From Haloplanus sp. XH21 (GTDB taxonomy: Archaea; Halobacteriota; Halobacteria; Halobacteriales; Haloferacaceae): DNA of 64,000 nt. This document shows, piece after piece, positions 40,610 through 50,218 of the stretch (within the stretch, counting starts at the first letter, position 1; the number at the start of each line of letters is the position of its first letter). The position numbers and the translations under genes are program-made. The DNA lies in the NCBI RefSeq assembly GCF_023276355.1, contig NZ_JALLPL010000001.1:1922001-1986000 (forward strand). The letters run 5' to 3'. The notes beneath the pieces are model-generated. The model had not been told where the DNA came from and searched no databases. It saw only the letters and a list, made by a program, of their open reading frames with translations.

Positions 40610-42604
40610 TCAGTCGCCGCCGATCTTCGCCTGGATGTCCTCGACGATGTCGGGGTTCCGAAGCGTCGACGTGTCGCCCAGTTCGGCCTGGTTGGCGATG
40701 TCTTCGAGCAGTCGCCGCATGATCTTCCCGGACCGGGTTTTGGGCAGATCGGGCGAGAAGACGACGCGTTCGGGGCGCGCGATCGGGCCGATGGCATCCT
40801 CGACCGCCGCGATGATTTGGTCGCGCAGTTCGTCGGTCTCGTCGTAGCCGTCCTCGGTGATGACGTAGGCGTACACAGCCTCGCCTTTCACGTCGTGATC
40901 GCCGCCGACGACGGCGGCCTCCGCGACGCCTTCCACGCCGACGATGGCGGATTCGATCTCCATCGTCCCGAGCCGGTGCCCGGAGACGTTGAGCACGTCG
41001 TCCACGCGGCCGAGGACGGTGATGTAACCGTCTTCGTCGAGTTTCGCGCCGTCCTCCGGGAAGTACACCCAGTCCTCGGGGTCGGAGCTGTCGGTGTCCG
41101 AATACTCCGACCAGTACTCCTCGATGTACCGCTCGTCGTTCTTATAGAGCGTGCGGAGCATCCCGGGCCACGGCTTGTTGACGGTGAGATAGCCGGCGCG
41201 GCCGGCCTCGACATCGTCGCCGTTGGTGTCGACGACGGTGGCGTCGACGCCCGGCAGGGGCGGCCCGGCGCTGCCCGGCTTCATCGTGTTGGCGCCGGGC
41301 AGCGTCGTGACCATCATGCCGCCGGTTTCGGTCTGCCACCACGTGTCCACGATGGGACACTCCTCGTCGCCGATGTGTTTGTAGTACCACTTCCACGCGC
41401 GGGGGTTGATGGGTTCGCCGACCGTCCCGAGCAGACGGAGGCTGGAGAGGTCACACCGGTCGGGGTACTCCGCGCCCCACTTCATGAACGCGCGGATGGC
41501 CGTCGGCGCGGTGTAGAGCTGGTTCGCCTCGTACTCCTCGATGATCTGCCAGAGACGGTCGCGTTCGGGATGGTCCGGCGTCCCCTCGTACATCATCGTC
41601 GTCGTGCCGAGCGCGAGCGGCCCGTAGACGATGTAGGAGTGGCCGGTGATCCAGCCGATGTCGGCCGAGCAGAAGTAGGTGTCCTCGGGCTTGATGTCGA
41701 GGACCGCCTGCGAGGTCCACGCCGTCCACGCGAGGTAGCCGCCGGTGGTGTGTTTGACGCCTTTCGGCTGTCCGGTGGTCCCCGACGTGTACATCAAGAA
41801 CAGCATGTCCTCGGCGTCGCGCTGGACCGGCTCCACTTCCGCACCCTCGTGTTCTGCGACGAGGTCGGCGTAGGCGTGCTGGTTGTCGGCGAAGTCGTGT
41901 CCGAAGCCGTCGCCCTCGCGCAGACGTTCGGCCACGACGACGCCCTCGACGTCGTGGTCGACGCCCGCGAGCCCCTCGTTTGCCTTCGAGAGGTGGTCGA
42001 GCGGGTCGCCGCGGCGGTAGTAGCCGTCGCAGGTGACCAGATACTCGGAGTCGGCGGCGTTCATCCGGGTCGCCAGCGCGTCGGCGGAGAACCCGGCGAA
42101 CACGACGCTGTGTGGCGCGCCGATGCGCGCACACGCGAGCATCGCGATGGGGAGCTCCGGGATCATCGGCATGTACATCGTCACCACGTCGTCCTCGCCG
42201 ACGCCGAGATCGCGGAGCGCAGCCGCGGCCTCGTTGACCTCGCGGTGGAGTTCCGCGTAGGTGTACGTGCGGTTGTCCTCGGTGACGGGTTCGCCGACCC
42301 ACTCGATGGCCGCCTCGTCGCCACGCTCCTCCAGGTGGCGGTCGAGACAGTTGGCCGAGGCGTTCAGTTTACCGTCAGTGAACCACTCGTAGAAGGGCGG
42401 GTTCGAGTCGTCGAGCACCTGATCGTACTCCTCGTCCCAGTCGAGGAGGTCGGCAGCCCCCTCCCAGCATTCCGGCCAGTTCTCCTCGAACTCGTCGTAG
42501 ATGTCTGGATCCGAGACGTTCGCCTGCTCGACGAACGCGTCCGAGGGCTCGAATGTCGCCTGTTCCTCGAGACGGGCCTCCAGTTCGATGTCGTCGTCGG
42601 ACAT
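40610..42604 (-). CDS. acs: acetyl-CoA synthetase (AMP-forming)
   Basis: 664 aa. N-terminal Acs cap (WDEEYDQVLDDSNPPFYEWF), P-loop-like YTSGTTGQPKGVKHTTGG (about 260), VDTWWQTETGGMM (about 415), hinge and catalytic Lys in TRSGKIMRRLLEDIA near the C-terminus (the acetylation-regulated Lys in bacteria). It activates acetate to acetyl-CoA via acetyl-AMP in the cytosol. ATG at 42604 (MSDDDIELEARLEEQ) is chosen; upstream frame is spurious. It is convergent with the symporter and divergent from korAB. Confidence 0.96.
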   Translation of the reverse strand: MSDDDIELEARLEEQATFEPSDAFVEQANVSDPDIYDEFEENWPECWEGAADLLDWDEEYDQVLDDSNPPFYEWFTDGKLNASANCLDRHLEERGDEAAIEWVGEPVTEDNRTYTYAELHREVNEAAAALRDLGVGEDDVVTMYMPMIPELPIAMLACARIGAPHSVVFAGFSADALATRMNAADSEYLVTCDGYYRRGDPLDHLSKANEGLAGVDHDVEGVVVAERLREGDGFGHDFADNQHAYADLVAEHEGAEVEPVQRDAEDMLFLMYTSGTTGQPKGVKHTTGGYLAWTAWTSQAVLDIKPEDTYFCSADIGWITGHSYIVYGPLALGTTTMMYEGTPDHPERDRLWQIIEEYEANQLYTAPTAIRAFMKWGAEYPDRCDLSSLRLLGTVGEPINPRAWKWYYKHIGDEECPIVDTWWQTETGGMMVTTLPGANTMKPGSAGPPLPGVDATVVDTNGDDVEAGRAGYLTVNKPWPGMLRTLYKNDERYIEEYWSEYSDTDSSDPEDWVYFPEDGAKLDEDGYITVLGRVDDVLNVSGHRLGTMEIESAIVGVEGVAEAAVVGGDHDVKGEAVYAYVITEDGYDETDELRDQIIAAVEDAIGPIARPERVVFSPDLPKTRSGKIMRRLLEDIANQAELGDTSTLRNPDIVEDIQAKIGGD

Positions 42605-42817
42605 GCTCACCGGAGATTTTCCGATCGTTCGTGATAAATCTACGCCATGCGCCGGTAGCGTACGGACACTCGTCCGAACGGGATGACGGTGACGTTCGTG
42701 AGATGAGTCATGTCGGTGGCGCGTCGTGTCGGAAAATCGCCGCGTTGCGCCGTTTTTGCGGGAACCCGAACCATTCAGAAGGCTTTTGAGCGGGCCGGCG
42801 GATATGCACCACACAGC

Positions 42818-44584
42818 ATGCCTGCGGACTTCAATTGGGCGATCGGTGGCGAGGCCGGTGACGGCATCGACTCCACCGGGAAAATCTTCGCCCAGGCGCT
42901 CTCGAGGGCCGGTCGGCACGTGTTCACCTCCAAAGACTTCGCGTCGCGCATTCGGGGCGGCTACACGGCGTACAAAGTCCGCACGTCAGTAGACCAGGTA
43001 CAGAGCGTCGTCGACCGGCTGGACGTGCTCATCGCACTCACCCAGCGGACCATCGACGAGAACCTGAACGAACTCCACGAGGGGAGCGTTATCATCTACG
43101 ATGGGGACCGAACGACGATGCAGGACGTCGAGATCCCCGAGGACGTGATCGGCCTCGACGTGCCTCTGAAAAGCCTCGCCGAAGACGCCGGCGGGGCCAT
43201 CATGCGCAACGTCGTCGCCCTCGGCGCCGCGTGTGCCGTCAGCGGCTTTCCCATCGAGAACCTCGACAGCGCGCTGGAGAAACGCTTCGGGGACAAGGGC
43301 GAGGCCATCGTCGACAACAACAAGTCGGCGGCGCGGAAGGGCCGCGAGTACGTCGAATCGGAGTTCGACCAGCCCTTCGGCTACGATCTCGAGTGTACCG
43401 ACGAGAACTACGTCCTCCTGAACGGCGACGAGGCCATCGGTATGGGCGCCATCGCTGCAGGCTGTCGCTTCTACGCGGGCTACCCCATCACCCCCGCGAC
43501 CAACGTGATGGAGTATCTCACCGGACGGGTCGAGCGCTACGGCGGCCACGTCGTCCAAGCCGAGGACGAACTCGCCGCGATCAACCTCGCGCTCGGCGCC
43601 GCCCGGGCGGGCGCCCGGTCGATGACCGCCACCTCCGGTCCCGGGATCGACCTCATGACCGAGACGTTCGGCCTGATCGCGACCAGCGAGACGCCGCTGG
43701 TCATCGTCGACGTGATGCGCTCCGGCCCCTCGACCGGGATGCCGACCAAGCAGGAACAGGGCGACCTGAACACCCTGCTCTACGGTGGCCACGGGGAAGT
43801 GCCGCGGTTCGTCCTCGCGCCGACGACCATCGCCGACTGTTTCCACAAGACCGTCGAGGCGTTCAACCTCGCCGAGAAATACCAGATCCCGGTGTATCTC
43901 ACCGCCGACCTCTCGCTCGCAGTCACCGAGCAGACGTACCCACCCGAGGAGTTCGACATGGACGCGGTCGAGATCGAGCGCGGGAAGATCGTCGACGAGG
44001 GGACCGTCGGCGAGTGGCAGGACGAGGAAGGACGGTTCAAGCCCCACGCGCTCACCGACGACGGCATCAGCCCGCGCTCCCTGCCGGGGACTGAGGGCGG
44101 CGTTCACATGTCGACGGGGCTCGAACACGACGAACTCGGTCGCCGGACCGAGGATCGGGAGATGCGCGTCCAGCAGGTTGACAAACGCTCCCGGAAAGTC
44201 GAGACGGCCCGGGAGCGCGAGGCGTTCGAACCCCGGGAGTTCGGCGATCCCGACGCCGAGACGCTCGTGCTCTCGTGGGGGTCGAACGAGGGGGCGCTGA
44301 TCGAAGCCGAGCGGTTCCTCGACGACGAGGGGATCGACGCGCGATATCTCTCGGTGCCGTATCTCTTCCCCCGCCCCGATCTGACGGAGGCGGTCGAAGC
44401 CGCCGAGACCGTCATCGTCGTCGAATGCAACGCGACGGGGCAGTTCGCCGACATCGTCGAACACGACACGCTGACGCGCGTCACCCGGATCAACAAGTAC
44501 GACGGCGTCCGCTTCAAGGCGGACGAACTCGCCGAGCGCATCGCCGCAGTCCTGACGGACGACACGGAGGAAGCCACTGCATGA
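42818..44584 (+). CDS. korA: 2-oxoacid:ferredoxin oxidoreductase, alpha (gamma-alpha fused) subunit
   Basis: 588 aa. N-terminal gamma-type domain (GGEAGDGIDSTGKIFAQAL, ...ASRIRGGYTAYKVR) fused to the pyrimidine-binding alpha domain (GNDEAIGMGAIAAGCRFYAGYPITPATNVMEYL) and a transketolase-C-like C-terminus. The size fits haloarchaeal KorA (2-oxoglutarate) better than PorA (pyruvate), but specificity is not certain. With KorB it oxidatively decarboxylates the oxoacid to acyl-CoA, reducing ferredoxin. ATG at 42818. It overlaps korB by 4 bp (ATGA). Confidence 0.93.
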   Translation: MPADFNWAIGGEAGDGIDSTGKIFAQALSRAGRHVFTSKDFASRIRGGYTAYKVRTSVDQVQSVVDRLDVLIALTQRTIDENLNELHEGSVIIYDGDRTTMQDVEIPEDVIGLDVPLKSLAEDAGGAIMRNVVALGAACAVSGFPIENLDSALEKRFGDKGEAIVDNNKSAARKGREYVESEFDQPFGYDLECTDENYVLLNGDEAIGMGAIAAGCRFYAGYPITPATNVMEYLTGRVERYGGHVVQAEDELAAINLALGAARAGARSMTATSGPGIDLMTETFGLIATSETPLVIVDVMRSGPSTGMPTKQEQGDLNTLLYGGHGEVPRFVLAPTTIADCFHKTVEAFNLAEKYQIPVYLTADLSLAVTEQTYPPEEFDMDAVEIERGKIVDEGTVGEWQDEEGRFKPHALTDDGISPRSLPGTEGGVHMSTGLEHDELGRRTEDREMRVQQVDKRSRKVETAREREAFEPREFGDPDAETLVLSWGSNEGALIEAERFLDDEGIDARYLSVPYLFPRPDLTEAVEAAETVIVVECNATGQFADIVEHDTLTRVTRINKYDGVRFKADELAERIAAVLTDDTEEATA

Positions 44585-45444
44585 GTTCCAACGTTCGATT
44601 CACCGACTTCAAATCCGACGCACAGCCGACCTGGTGTCCGGGCTGTGGCGACTTCGGCACCATGAACGGGATGATGAAAGCCTTAGCCGAGACCGGCAAC
44701 AGCCCCGACGACACCTTCGTCGTCGCCGGCATCGGCTGTTCCGGCAAGATCGGGACGTACATGCGGTCGTACGCCATCCACGGCGTCCACGGCCGCGCGC
44801 TCCCGGTCGGCGCCGGCGTCAAACTCGCCAACCCCGACATCGAGGTGATGGTCGCGGGCGGCGACGGCGACGGCTACTCCATCGGCGCGGGCCATTTCAT
44901 CCACGCCGTCCGCCGCAACGTCGACATGACCTACGTGGTCATGGACAACCGCATCTACGGACTGACGAAGGGCCAGGCCTCGCCGACCAGCCGCGAGGAC
45001 TTCGAAACGTCGACGACGCCGGAAGGCCCCCAGCAACCGCCGGTCAATCCCCTGGCGCTCGCCCTCGCCGCGAGCGGCACCTTCATCGCCCAGTCGTTCT
45101 CGACGGACGCCCAGCGCCACGCCGACATCGTCAAGCAGGCCGTCGAACACGACGGCTTCGGCTTCGTCAACGTGTTCAGTCCCTGCGTGACGTTCAACGA
45201 CGTCGACACGTACGACTACTTCCGCGATCAGATCGTCGACCTCGAGGAGACGGAGCACGACCCGACCGACTACGACGACGCCCGGTCGCGCATCCTCGAC
45301 CGGGACGCGGAGTACCAGGGCGTCCTCTACCGCAACGATGACTCGGTGCCCTACGGCGAGAGCCACGGCGTCGCCGCCGACATGACCGACATCCCGAACG
45401 GCGCCCCCGACGACGCGATGGATCTCGTCCGCGAGTTCTACTGA
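44581..45444 (+). CDS. korB: 2-oxoacid:ferredoxin oxidoreductase, beta subunit
   Basis: 287 aa. TPP-binding subunit: TWCPGCGDFGTMNGMMKAL (cluster-ligand CPGC near residue 18), the TPP motif GGDGDGYSIGAGHFIHAVRRN (about 95) and MDNRIYGLTKGQASPTS. A single [4Fe-4S] cluster is expected. It works with KorA in the TCA cycle/amino-acid degradation. The stop TGA begins palindromic element copy 7, directly after the last Tyr codon. Confidence 0.95.
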   Translation: MSSNVRFTDFKSDAQPTWCPGCGDFGTMNGMMKALAETGNSPDDTFVVAGIGCSGKIGTYMRSYAIHGVHGRALPVGAGVKLANPDIEVMVAGGDGDGYSIGAGHFIHAVRRNVDMTYVVMDNRIYGLTKGQASPTSREDFETSTTPEGPQQPPVNPLALALAASGTFIAQSFSTDAQRHADIVKQAVEHDGFGFVNVFSPCVTFNDVDTYDYFRDQIVDLEETEHDPTDYDDARSRILDRDAEYQGVLYRNDDSVPYGESHGVAADMTDIPNGAPDDAMDLVREFY

Positions 45445-45526
45445 TACGGATTATTGGAACTGGTTACCGGTGGTCGCTGGGACGGTCCAGCGACCCACCG
45501 GTACTGACTGACAATAAACCGTATGA
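45442..45526. repeat. stop-codon palindromic element, copy 7 (85 bp)
   Basis: TGA stop of korB at 45442-45444, direct TGA at 45524-45526. Inner stem CCGGTGGTCGCTGG with CCAGCGACCCACCGG (one bulge) and 6-nt loop; outer arms TACGGATTATTG and CAATAAACCGTA. Order A then B. Confidence 0.94.
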
Positions 45527-45588
45527 ATCGGCGCCGCCGCCCCGACAAACGGAACGACTCAAGTCCCAGAGCGAAATACCTCCACTCG

Positions 45589-46821
45589 ATGTCCACGCTG
45601 TCTCGCTTCGGCACCTCGGTAACCGACATCGTCAGCGATCTTCGGCGCGACGGCTCCGGCTGGGTCCTGCTGTTCGTCTCGCTCGGCTGGTTTCTCTCGC
45701 TCGGCGTGCGCATCGTCTACCCGGCCCTCCTGCCGCAGGTGACCGCGGAGTTCGGTGTCAGCCACGCCACCACCGGCCTGTTCATCGGCGTCCTCTGGAC
45801 GACGTACGCGCTCTTTCAGTTCCCGGGCGGCGCGCTGGCCGACGCAGTGGGCGAACGAGTCGTCCTCAGCGGGAGCGTCCTGTTCACCATCCTCGGGGTC
45901 GGCGCGCTCGCGCTCTCGACGACCCTCCCGCTGTTCGTGCTGGCGACGATTCTGCTCGGCTTCAGCACCGGCCTCTACGGAACCACCCGCATCACCGTGC
46001 TCTCGGCGGTGTACGACCGGATGGAGACGACCGCGATCAGCGTGAGCCAGGCGTCCGGCAACGTCGGTAACGTCGTCCTCCCCGCGACCGCTGGGTTCGT
46101 CAGCGTCTATCTGGGCTGGCGCGGTGGCTTCGGCGTTCTCGTGCCGCTCTTGCTCCTGTCGGCCGCGGGACTCTGGCTGTTCGTCCCGCGTCGGGCCGCG
46201 ACGGCCACGGCGGAGGCGTCGTTCACGCAGACGATGTCGAAGGTCGCGGCGGCGATCAGAAGTCCCCGCGTGCTCGCGGTCACCCTCCTCCTGTCGCTCA
46301 ACATGTTCCTCTACCAGAGCGTGACGGGGTTTCTCCCGACGTATCTCACTGATGTCAAGGGCCTGGCTCCGAGCACGGCGGCGTCGCTGTTCAGCCTCTT
46401 TTTCGCGACGGCCATCGGCATCCAGTTCCTGTCCGGCGCGGTGGCCGACCGCTTCGGCAACCGGGTCGCGATCACCGCGTTCCTCGGCCTCAGCGTTCCT
46501 GCGTTCGTCCTGCTGACCGTCGCCGAGACGTTTCTCGCGCTGGTCGGCGTCATCGTACTCCTGAGCTGTATGCTGGGCGGGATGCCCGCGGCGAACGCCG
46601 CGGGCGTCAGTGCGCTCCCCGAGGAGATTCAGGGCAGCGGGTTCGGCCTCCTCCGGACGGGTTACATCGCGTTCGGTGCGATCGGGCCGCTCGTGGTCGG
46701 ACAGCTCGCCGACTACGGGCGGTTCGACGGCGCCTTTCTGTTGCTCGGCGGCGTCGCCCTCGCGATGAGCGCCTGGGGCGCCGTGTTTCAGCGGTTCGGC
46801 GAAGGGCCGTCGGACCAGTAG
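45589..46821 (+). CDS. major facilitator superfamily transporter
   Basis: 410 aa, 12 hydrophobic segments. N-terminus MSTLSRFGTSVTDIVSDL, loop GGALADAVGERVVLSGS (MFS signature, about 75) and its second-half echo GAVADRFGNRVAITAF (about 285). A substrate cannot be assigned. The Met at 45589 is chosen over the in-frame upstream Met at 45523 that lies inside palindromic element copy 7. The gene stands alone between korAB and the reductase gene. Confidence 0.87.
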   Translation: MSTLSRFGTSVTDIVSDLRRDGSGWVLLFVSLGWFLSLGVRIVYPALLPQVTAEFGVSHATTGLFIGVLWTTYALFQFPGGALADAVGERVVLSGSVLFTILGVGALALSTTLPLFVLATILLGFSTGLYGTTRITVLSAVYDRMETTAISVSQASGNVGNVVLPATAGFVSVYLGWRGGFGVLVPLLLLSAAGLWLFVPRRAATATAEASFTQTMSKVAAAIRSPRVLAVTLLLSLNMFLYQSVTGFLPTYLTDVKGLAPSTAASLFSLFFATAIGIQFLSGAVADRFGNRVAITAFLGLSVPAFVLLTVAETFLALVGVIVLLSCMLGGMPAANAAGVSALPEEIQGSGFGLLRTGYIAFGAIGPLVVGQLADYGRFDGAFLLLGGVALAMSAWGAVFQRFGEGPSDQ

Positions 46822-46871
46822 CTCCGTCCCCGTTCAGCAAGACTGAATACGCTCACCCGGTATCGACGTAT

Positions 46872-48107
46872 ATGTCCGACCGTTTCGACGTGATTGTCGC
46901 CGGCGCGGGGCCCGCCGGGGCCCAGTGCGCCCGCGACCTCGCTCAGCGGGGGTACGATGTCGTCGTCCTCGAAGCCGAGCAGGAGGACGGCTTCCCCCGC
47001 CAGAGCAACAAGTCGACCGCCGGGACGTTTCCTTCGATGATGGCCTCGTTCGGCGTTCCGGACGAAGTCGTGATGAACTACACCGACGACGTGGTGCTGG
47101 AGTCGCCCAACGACCACTACGTCCAGCACCAGCCCGGTGCCGTCCTCGATTTCGCGTCGTTCAAGCGCTGGCTGGTGCAGAAGGGCCGCGAGGAGGGCGC
47201 GACCTACCGGTTCGACGCCCGAGTGAACGGCCCGATCATGGAGGACGGCGTGATCGCCGGCGTCCGGTACGCGGGCGACGAGGAAGCGTACGCCGACATC
47301 GTCGTCGACGCGACGGGGCCCGCGGCACCGCTCGCGAAGGCACTGGACGTGAGCGACCTGCAGCGCAAACACCAGGCCATCGGCATCGAGTGGGAGATGG
47401 AGGGCGTCGACATCGATCACCCGCAGTACGCCGACCTCACCAACACGATGATGCTCCGCCTGGATCATGAGTTCGCCCCTGGCGGCTACTCGTGGGTCTT
47501 CCACACCGGCGGCGACACCGCGAAGGTCGGTCTCTGTTACATCCAGAACGACAACCACGACCGGTACGGCCGTGACGACACGAGCATCGACGACTATCTC
47601 GAACACTGGCTCGACACCGACCCGCGCTTTGCCGACGCCGAGCGCATCTCGGACAAGCAGCAGCACCGCGGCTCCGCCCACATCCAGATGCCGGATAAGC
47701 TCTACACGGACAGCTTCATGGCCATCGGCGACGCTGTGCCGACCGTCGATCCGCTGTGGGGCGAGGGGATCCACAAGGGGATGAAATCGGGGCGGATGGC
47801 CGCCATCACCGCCGACCGCTGTTTCACGAACGAGGTGCCCGACACCTCGGCCGAAGCGATATCGGTGTACAGCAAACTCTGGCACAGCGAAGTGGCCCCG
47901 CGGATGCGAGAACGCCTCCTGATGACGGAACTGCTCTACCTCGCGCCGAACGAACGGTACGATACGCTGATGGACGACCTCCGTGCGGCCGACAGCGACC
48001 TGCTGGCGAAAGCCAACGCCGGGAACGTCCGCGCGATGCTCAGTCTGCTCCACCTCCGCGACATCCCCCTGCTCGGCAAGTTCGCGAAAGAGCGCCTGAC
48101 GGAGTAG
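46872..48107 (+). CDS. geranylgeranyl reductase family FAD-dependent oxidoreductase
   Basis: 411 aa. FAD-binding GxGxxG in FDVIVAGAGPAGAQCARDLAQRGYDVVVLE (residues 4-33), the family motif region DFASFKRWLVQKG, and the second FAD motif GDAVPTVDPLWGEGIHKGMKSGRMAA (about 290). Archaeal members saturate the geranylgeranyl chains of ether lipids or reduce prenyl carotenoid/menaquinone chains. It is a partner in function to the prenyl synthase idsA, though far from it. The electron donor (ferredoxin or NAD(P)H) is not shown. Confidence 0.9.
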   Translation: MSDRFDVIVAGAGPAGAQCARDLAQRGYDVVVLEAEQEDGFPRQSNKSTAGTFPSMMASFGVPDEVVMNYTDDVVLESPNDHYVQHQPGAVLDFASFKRWLVQKGREEGATYRFDARVNGPIMEDGVIAGVRYAGDEEAYADIVVDATGPAAPLAKALDVSDLQRKHQAIGIEWEMEGVDIDHPQYADLTNTMMLRLDHEFAPGGYSWVFHTGGDTAKVGLCYIQNDNHDRYGRDDTSIDDYLEHWLDTDPRFADAERISDKQQHRGSAHIQMPDKLYTDSFMAIGDAVPTVDPLWGEGIHKGMKSGRMAAITADRCFTNEVPDTSAEAISVYSKLWHSEVAPRMRERLLMTELLYLAPNERYDTLMDDLRAADSDLLAKANAGNVRAMLSLLHLRDIPLLGKFAKERLTE

Positions 48108-48163
48108 CGGCACGTACCCACGCTTCCCCAACGCCTTTCGGCGTCTCGGCCCTTCAATTGGAT

Positions 48164-48967
48164 ATGTCTCAGTCCCCGAACGAACCGCCGATGCTCGGTC
48201 TCGGAACGTGGCAGAACACCGATCCGGAAGCGTGTGCCAACGCAGTGGCGACCGCCCTCGAACTGGGCTATCGCCACATCGACACCGCACAGGCCTACGA
48301 CAACGAAGAACACGTCGGCGACGGCCTCGCGCAGGCGGACATCCCCCGCGACGACATCTTTCTCGCGACGAAGGTGTGGATCGATCAGCTCGCGCCCGAC
48401 GACGTGCTGTCGTCGACCGAGGAGAGCCTCGACGAACTCGGCGTCGACTACGTCGACCTGCTCTACGTCCACTGGCCGGCCGGCGACTACGACGCCGCGG
48501 AGACGCTCGCCGCGTTCGAGCGACTCCGCGACGAGGGGAAAATCGACCACATCGGAATCAGCAACTTCGAACCCGATCAGGTGACCGAGGCCATCGAGGT
48601 GACCGACGCCCCCATCTTCGCGAACCAGATCGAATGCCACCCCTTCCTCCCGCAGACCGAACTCCGCGACCACTGCGCCGCCAACGACATCGAAGTCGTG
48701 GCGTACTCCCCGCTGGCCCGGGGCGAAGTGTTCGACTCACCGGAGATTCAGGCGGTCGCGGAGAAACACGACGCCAGCGAGGCCCAGGTGTCGCTCGCGT
48801 GGCTTCGCGAGAAGGGCGTGACGGCCATTCCGAAAGCCACGAGCGAGACCCACATCCGCGACAACTGGGCGTCGCGTTCGGTCGAACTCGATGCCGACGA
48901 CGTGGCGCGGATCGACGCCATCGACGAGCGAAAACGCCTCGTCGACCCCGACTTCGCGCCCTGGTGA
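48164..48967 (+). CDS. aldo/keto reductase
   Basis: 267 aa TIM-barrel reductase. Catalytic tetrad visible: Asp and Tyr in HIDTAQAYDNEE (about 42-48), Lys in FLATKVWID (about 71), His in LLYVHWPAGDY (about 103). NADPH site region IPKATSETHIRDN near 225. It reduces aldehydes or ketones; 2,5-diketogluconate reductase-like wording is typical but the substrate is unknown. ATG at 48164 follows the geranylgeranyl reductase stop by 57 bp. The stop is adjacent to the convergent DUF373 gene stop (shared TGATCA). Confidence 0.93.
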   Translation: MSQSPNEPPMLGLGTWQNTDPEACANAVATALELGYRHIDTAQAYDNEEHVGDGLAQADIPRDDIFLATKVWIDQLAPDDVLSSTEESLDELGVDYVDLLYVHWPAGDYDAAETLAAFERLRDEGKIDHIGISNFEPDQVTEAIEVTDAPIFANQIECHPFLPQTELRDHCAANDIEVVAYSPLARGEVFDSPEIQAVAEKHDASEAQVSLAWLREKGVTAIPKATSETHIRDNWASRSVELDADDVARIDAIDERKRLVDPDFAPW

Positions 48968-50092
48968 TCACGGGCGGTCGACGGTCTCGGCGTCGGCGTC
49001 GTCCGCGTCATCGACGGTCGCAGCGATCCGGACCCCGGCCAACGAGACGACGATGGCGGAGACGACGAAAAGCGCGAGGCGTTCGGTCGGCGGGATCGGC
49101 ACGCCGAACAGTTGCAGGTGGGTGAGGACGCCCTCGCGCTCGAGGAAGTAGCCCGCGAAGCCGCGGACGACGAGACCGAGGGCGACGACGCCGAACGGGA
49201 GGTTCAGATACGGCCGCGGCACCCGATCCGCGTCGATGAGTTCGTCGAGGAGGCGCCCGGCGCTCGCGGTGAGCGCCGCCAGCGCCAGCCACGGGATGCT
49301 GCTGTAGAAAAACTGCATGATCGGGACGAGGCTGACGCCGCTGACGCTGTCGTCGACGGGGGAGACGGCGAGCACCCCGAGGAACCCCCCGACGAGCGTG
49401 AGGCCGCCCGCGACGGCGTAAGTGACGACCGACACCTGCCCCGAGTAGAGGGCCTCACGGGTCCGGTCGGGCAGGCGAGCGAGGTAGTCGTCGATGGCGA
49501 GGCCCTTGTACAACACCGCAGCACCGAGCAGCGAGGCGAGGCCCGCGAGCGCGACGCCGACGGAGAACCGCACGAGCAACACCGGCAGGAGGAGCAGGCC
49601 GACGCCGAGCGGAACCAGCACGGTCGAGCGGAGTTGCTCGTCGGCCAGGAACTGCTTCAGGAGGTAGTACGTGGACTCGATGTCGCGGGCCTGTCGGACG
49701 ACGACCCGGTCGACCGAGTCGACGGGGAGGCGACTCTCGACGATGGGGAGGAGTCGTTCGTCGTCGGCGCTGTCCGTGACGACGATGGCGGAGTCGGGGT
49801 CGTGGCGGTCGAGCAGCGTATCGATCTGGGCCGCGACGGAGCGGTCGGCACCGACGGCGGAGTTACCCGCGCCGGAGACGACGGCGACCATGGCGTCCTC
49901 GCCGTCGCTACGGAGGTCCCGCGTGACGCGCAGCGATTCGAGCAGGCAGTTGACCGTCGAATCCTCGGGGTCCGCGAGGCCGACCTCCGTCACCAGCGAC
50001 CGCACCGCATCCCACCCGTCGACTGGCATCGACACGCCGACGGTCCGGCCGATGTCGTCGGCACGGTCGACACACAGGACGAGCGTGGTCAC
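48968..50092 (-). CDS. DUF373 family membrane protein
   Basis: 374 aa. Soluble N-terminal domain (1-135) beginning MTTLVLCVDRADDIGRTVGV, with Ser/Asp-rich loops, then about seven hydrophobic segments from residue 160 to 360 and an acidic tail (DDADDADAETVDRP). DUF373 proteins are widespread in archaea and of unknown function; the N-terminal fold suggests a nucleotide or nucleic acid related domain. It appears monocistronic. Confidence 0.88.
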   Translation of the reverse strand: MTTLVLCVDRADDIGRTVGVSMPVDGWDAVRSLVTEVGLADPEDSTVNCLLESLRVTRDLRSDGEDAMVAVVSGAGNSAVGADRSVAAQIDTLLDRHDPDSAIVVTDSADDERLLPIVESRLPVDSVDRVVVRQARDIESTYYLLKQFLADEQLRSTVLVPLGVGLLLLPVLLVRFSVGVALAGLASLLGAAVLYKGLAIDDYLARLPDRTREALYSGQVSVVTYAVAGGLTLVGGFLGVLAVSPVDDSVSGVSLVPIMQFFYSSIPWLALAALTASAGRLLDELIDADRVPRPYLNLPFGVVALGLVVRGFAGYFLEREGVLTHLQLFGVPIPPTERLALFVVSAIVVSLAGVRIAATVDDADDADAETVDRP

Positions 50093-50218
50093 GGTTCCGA
50101 GAACTACCTATGGGGATAAATATCTCTCGCCAGTCATGCGGTCGTCTGTAACCGGCTCGGGGTGTTCGTCACCCAATAGCGAATCGCTGCTGACTGCCAA
50201 AACGCGATATAGACCGGT

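Noticed and set aside
38851-40797. 648-aa open frame antisense to the sodium symporter
   Set aside because: Symporter motifs and ribosome-binding site are on the plus strand; the antisense product is low-complexity Arg/Asp/Gly.
40589-42634. 681-aa open frame antisense to acetyl-CoA synthetase
   Set aside because: The minus strand clearly encodes Acs with all motifs; the antisense frame has no family signature.
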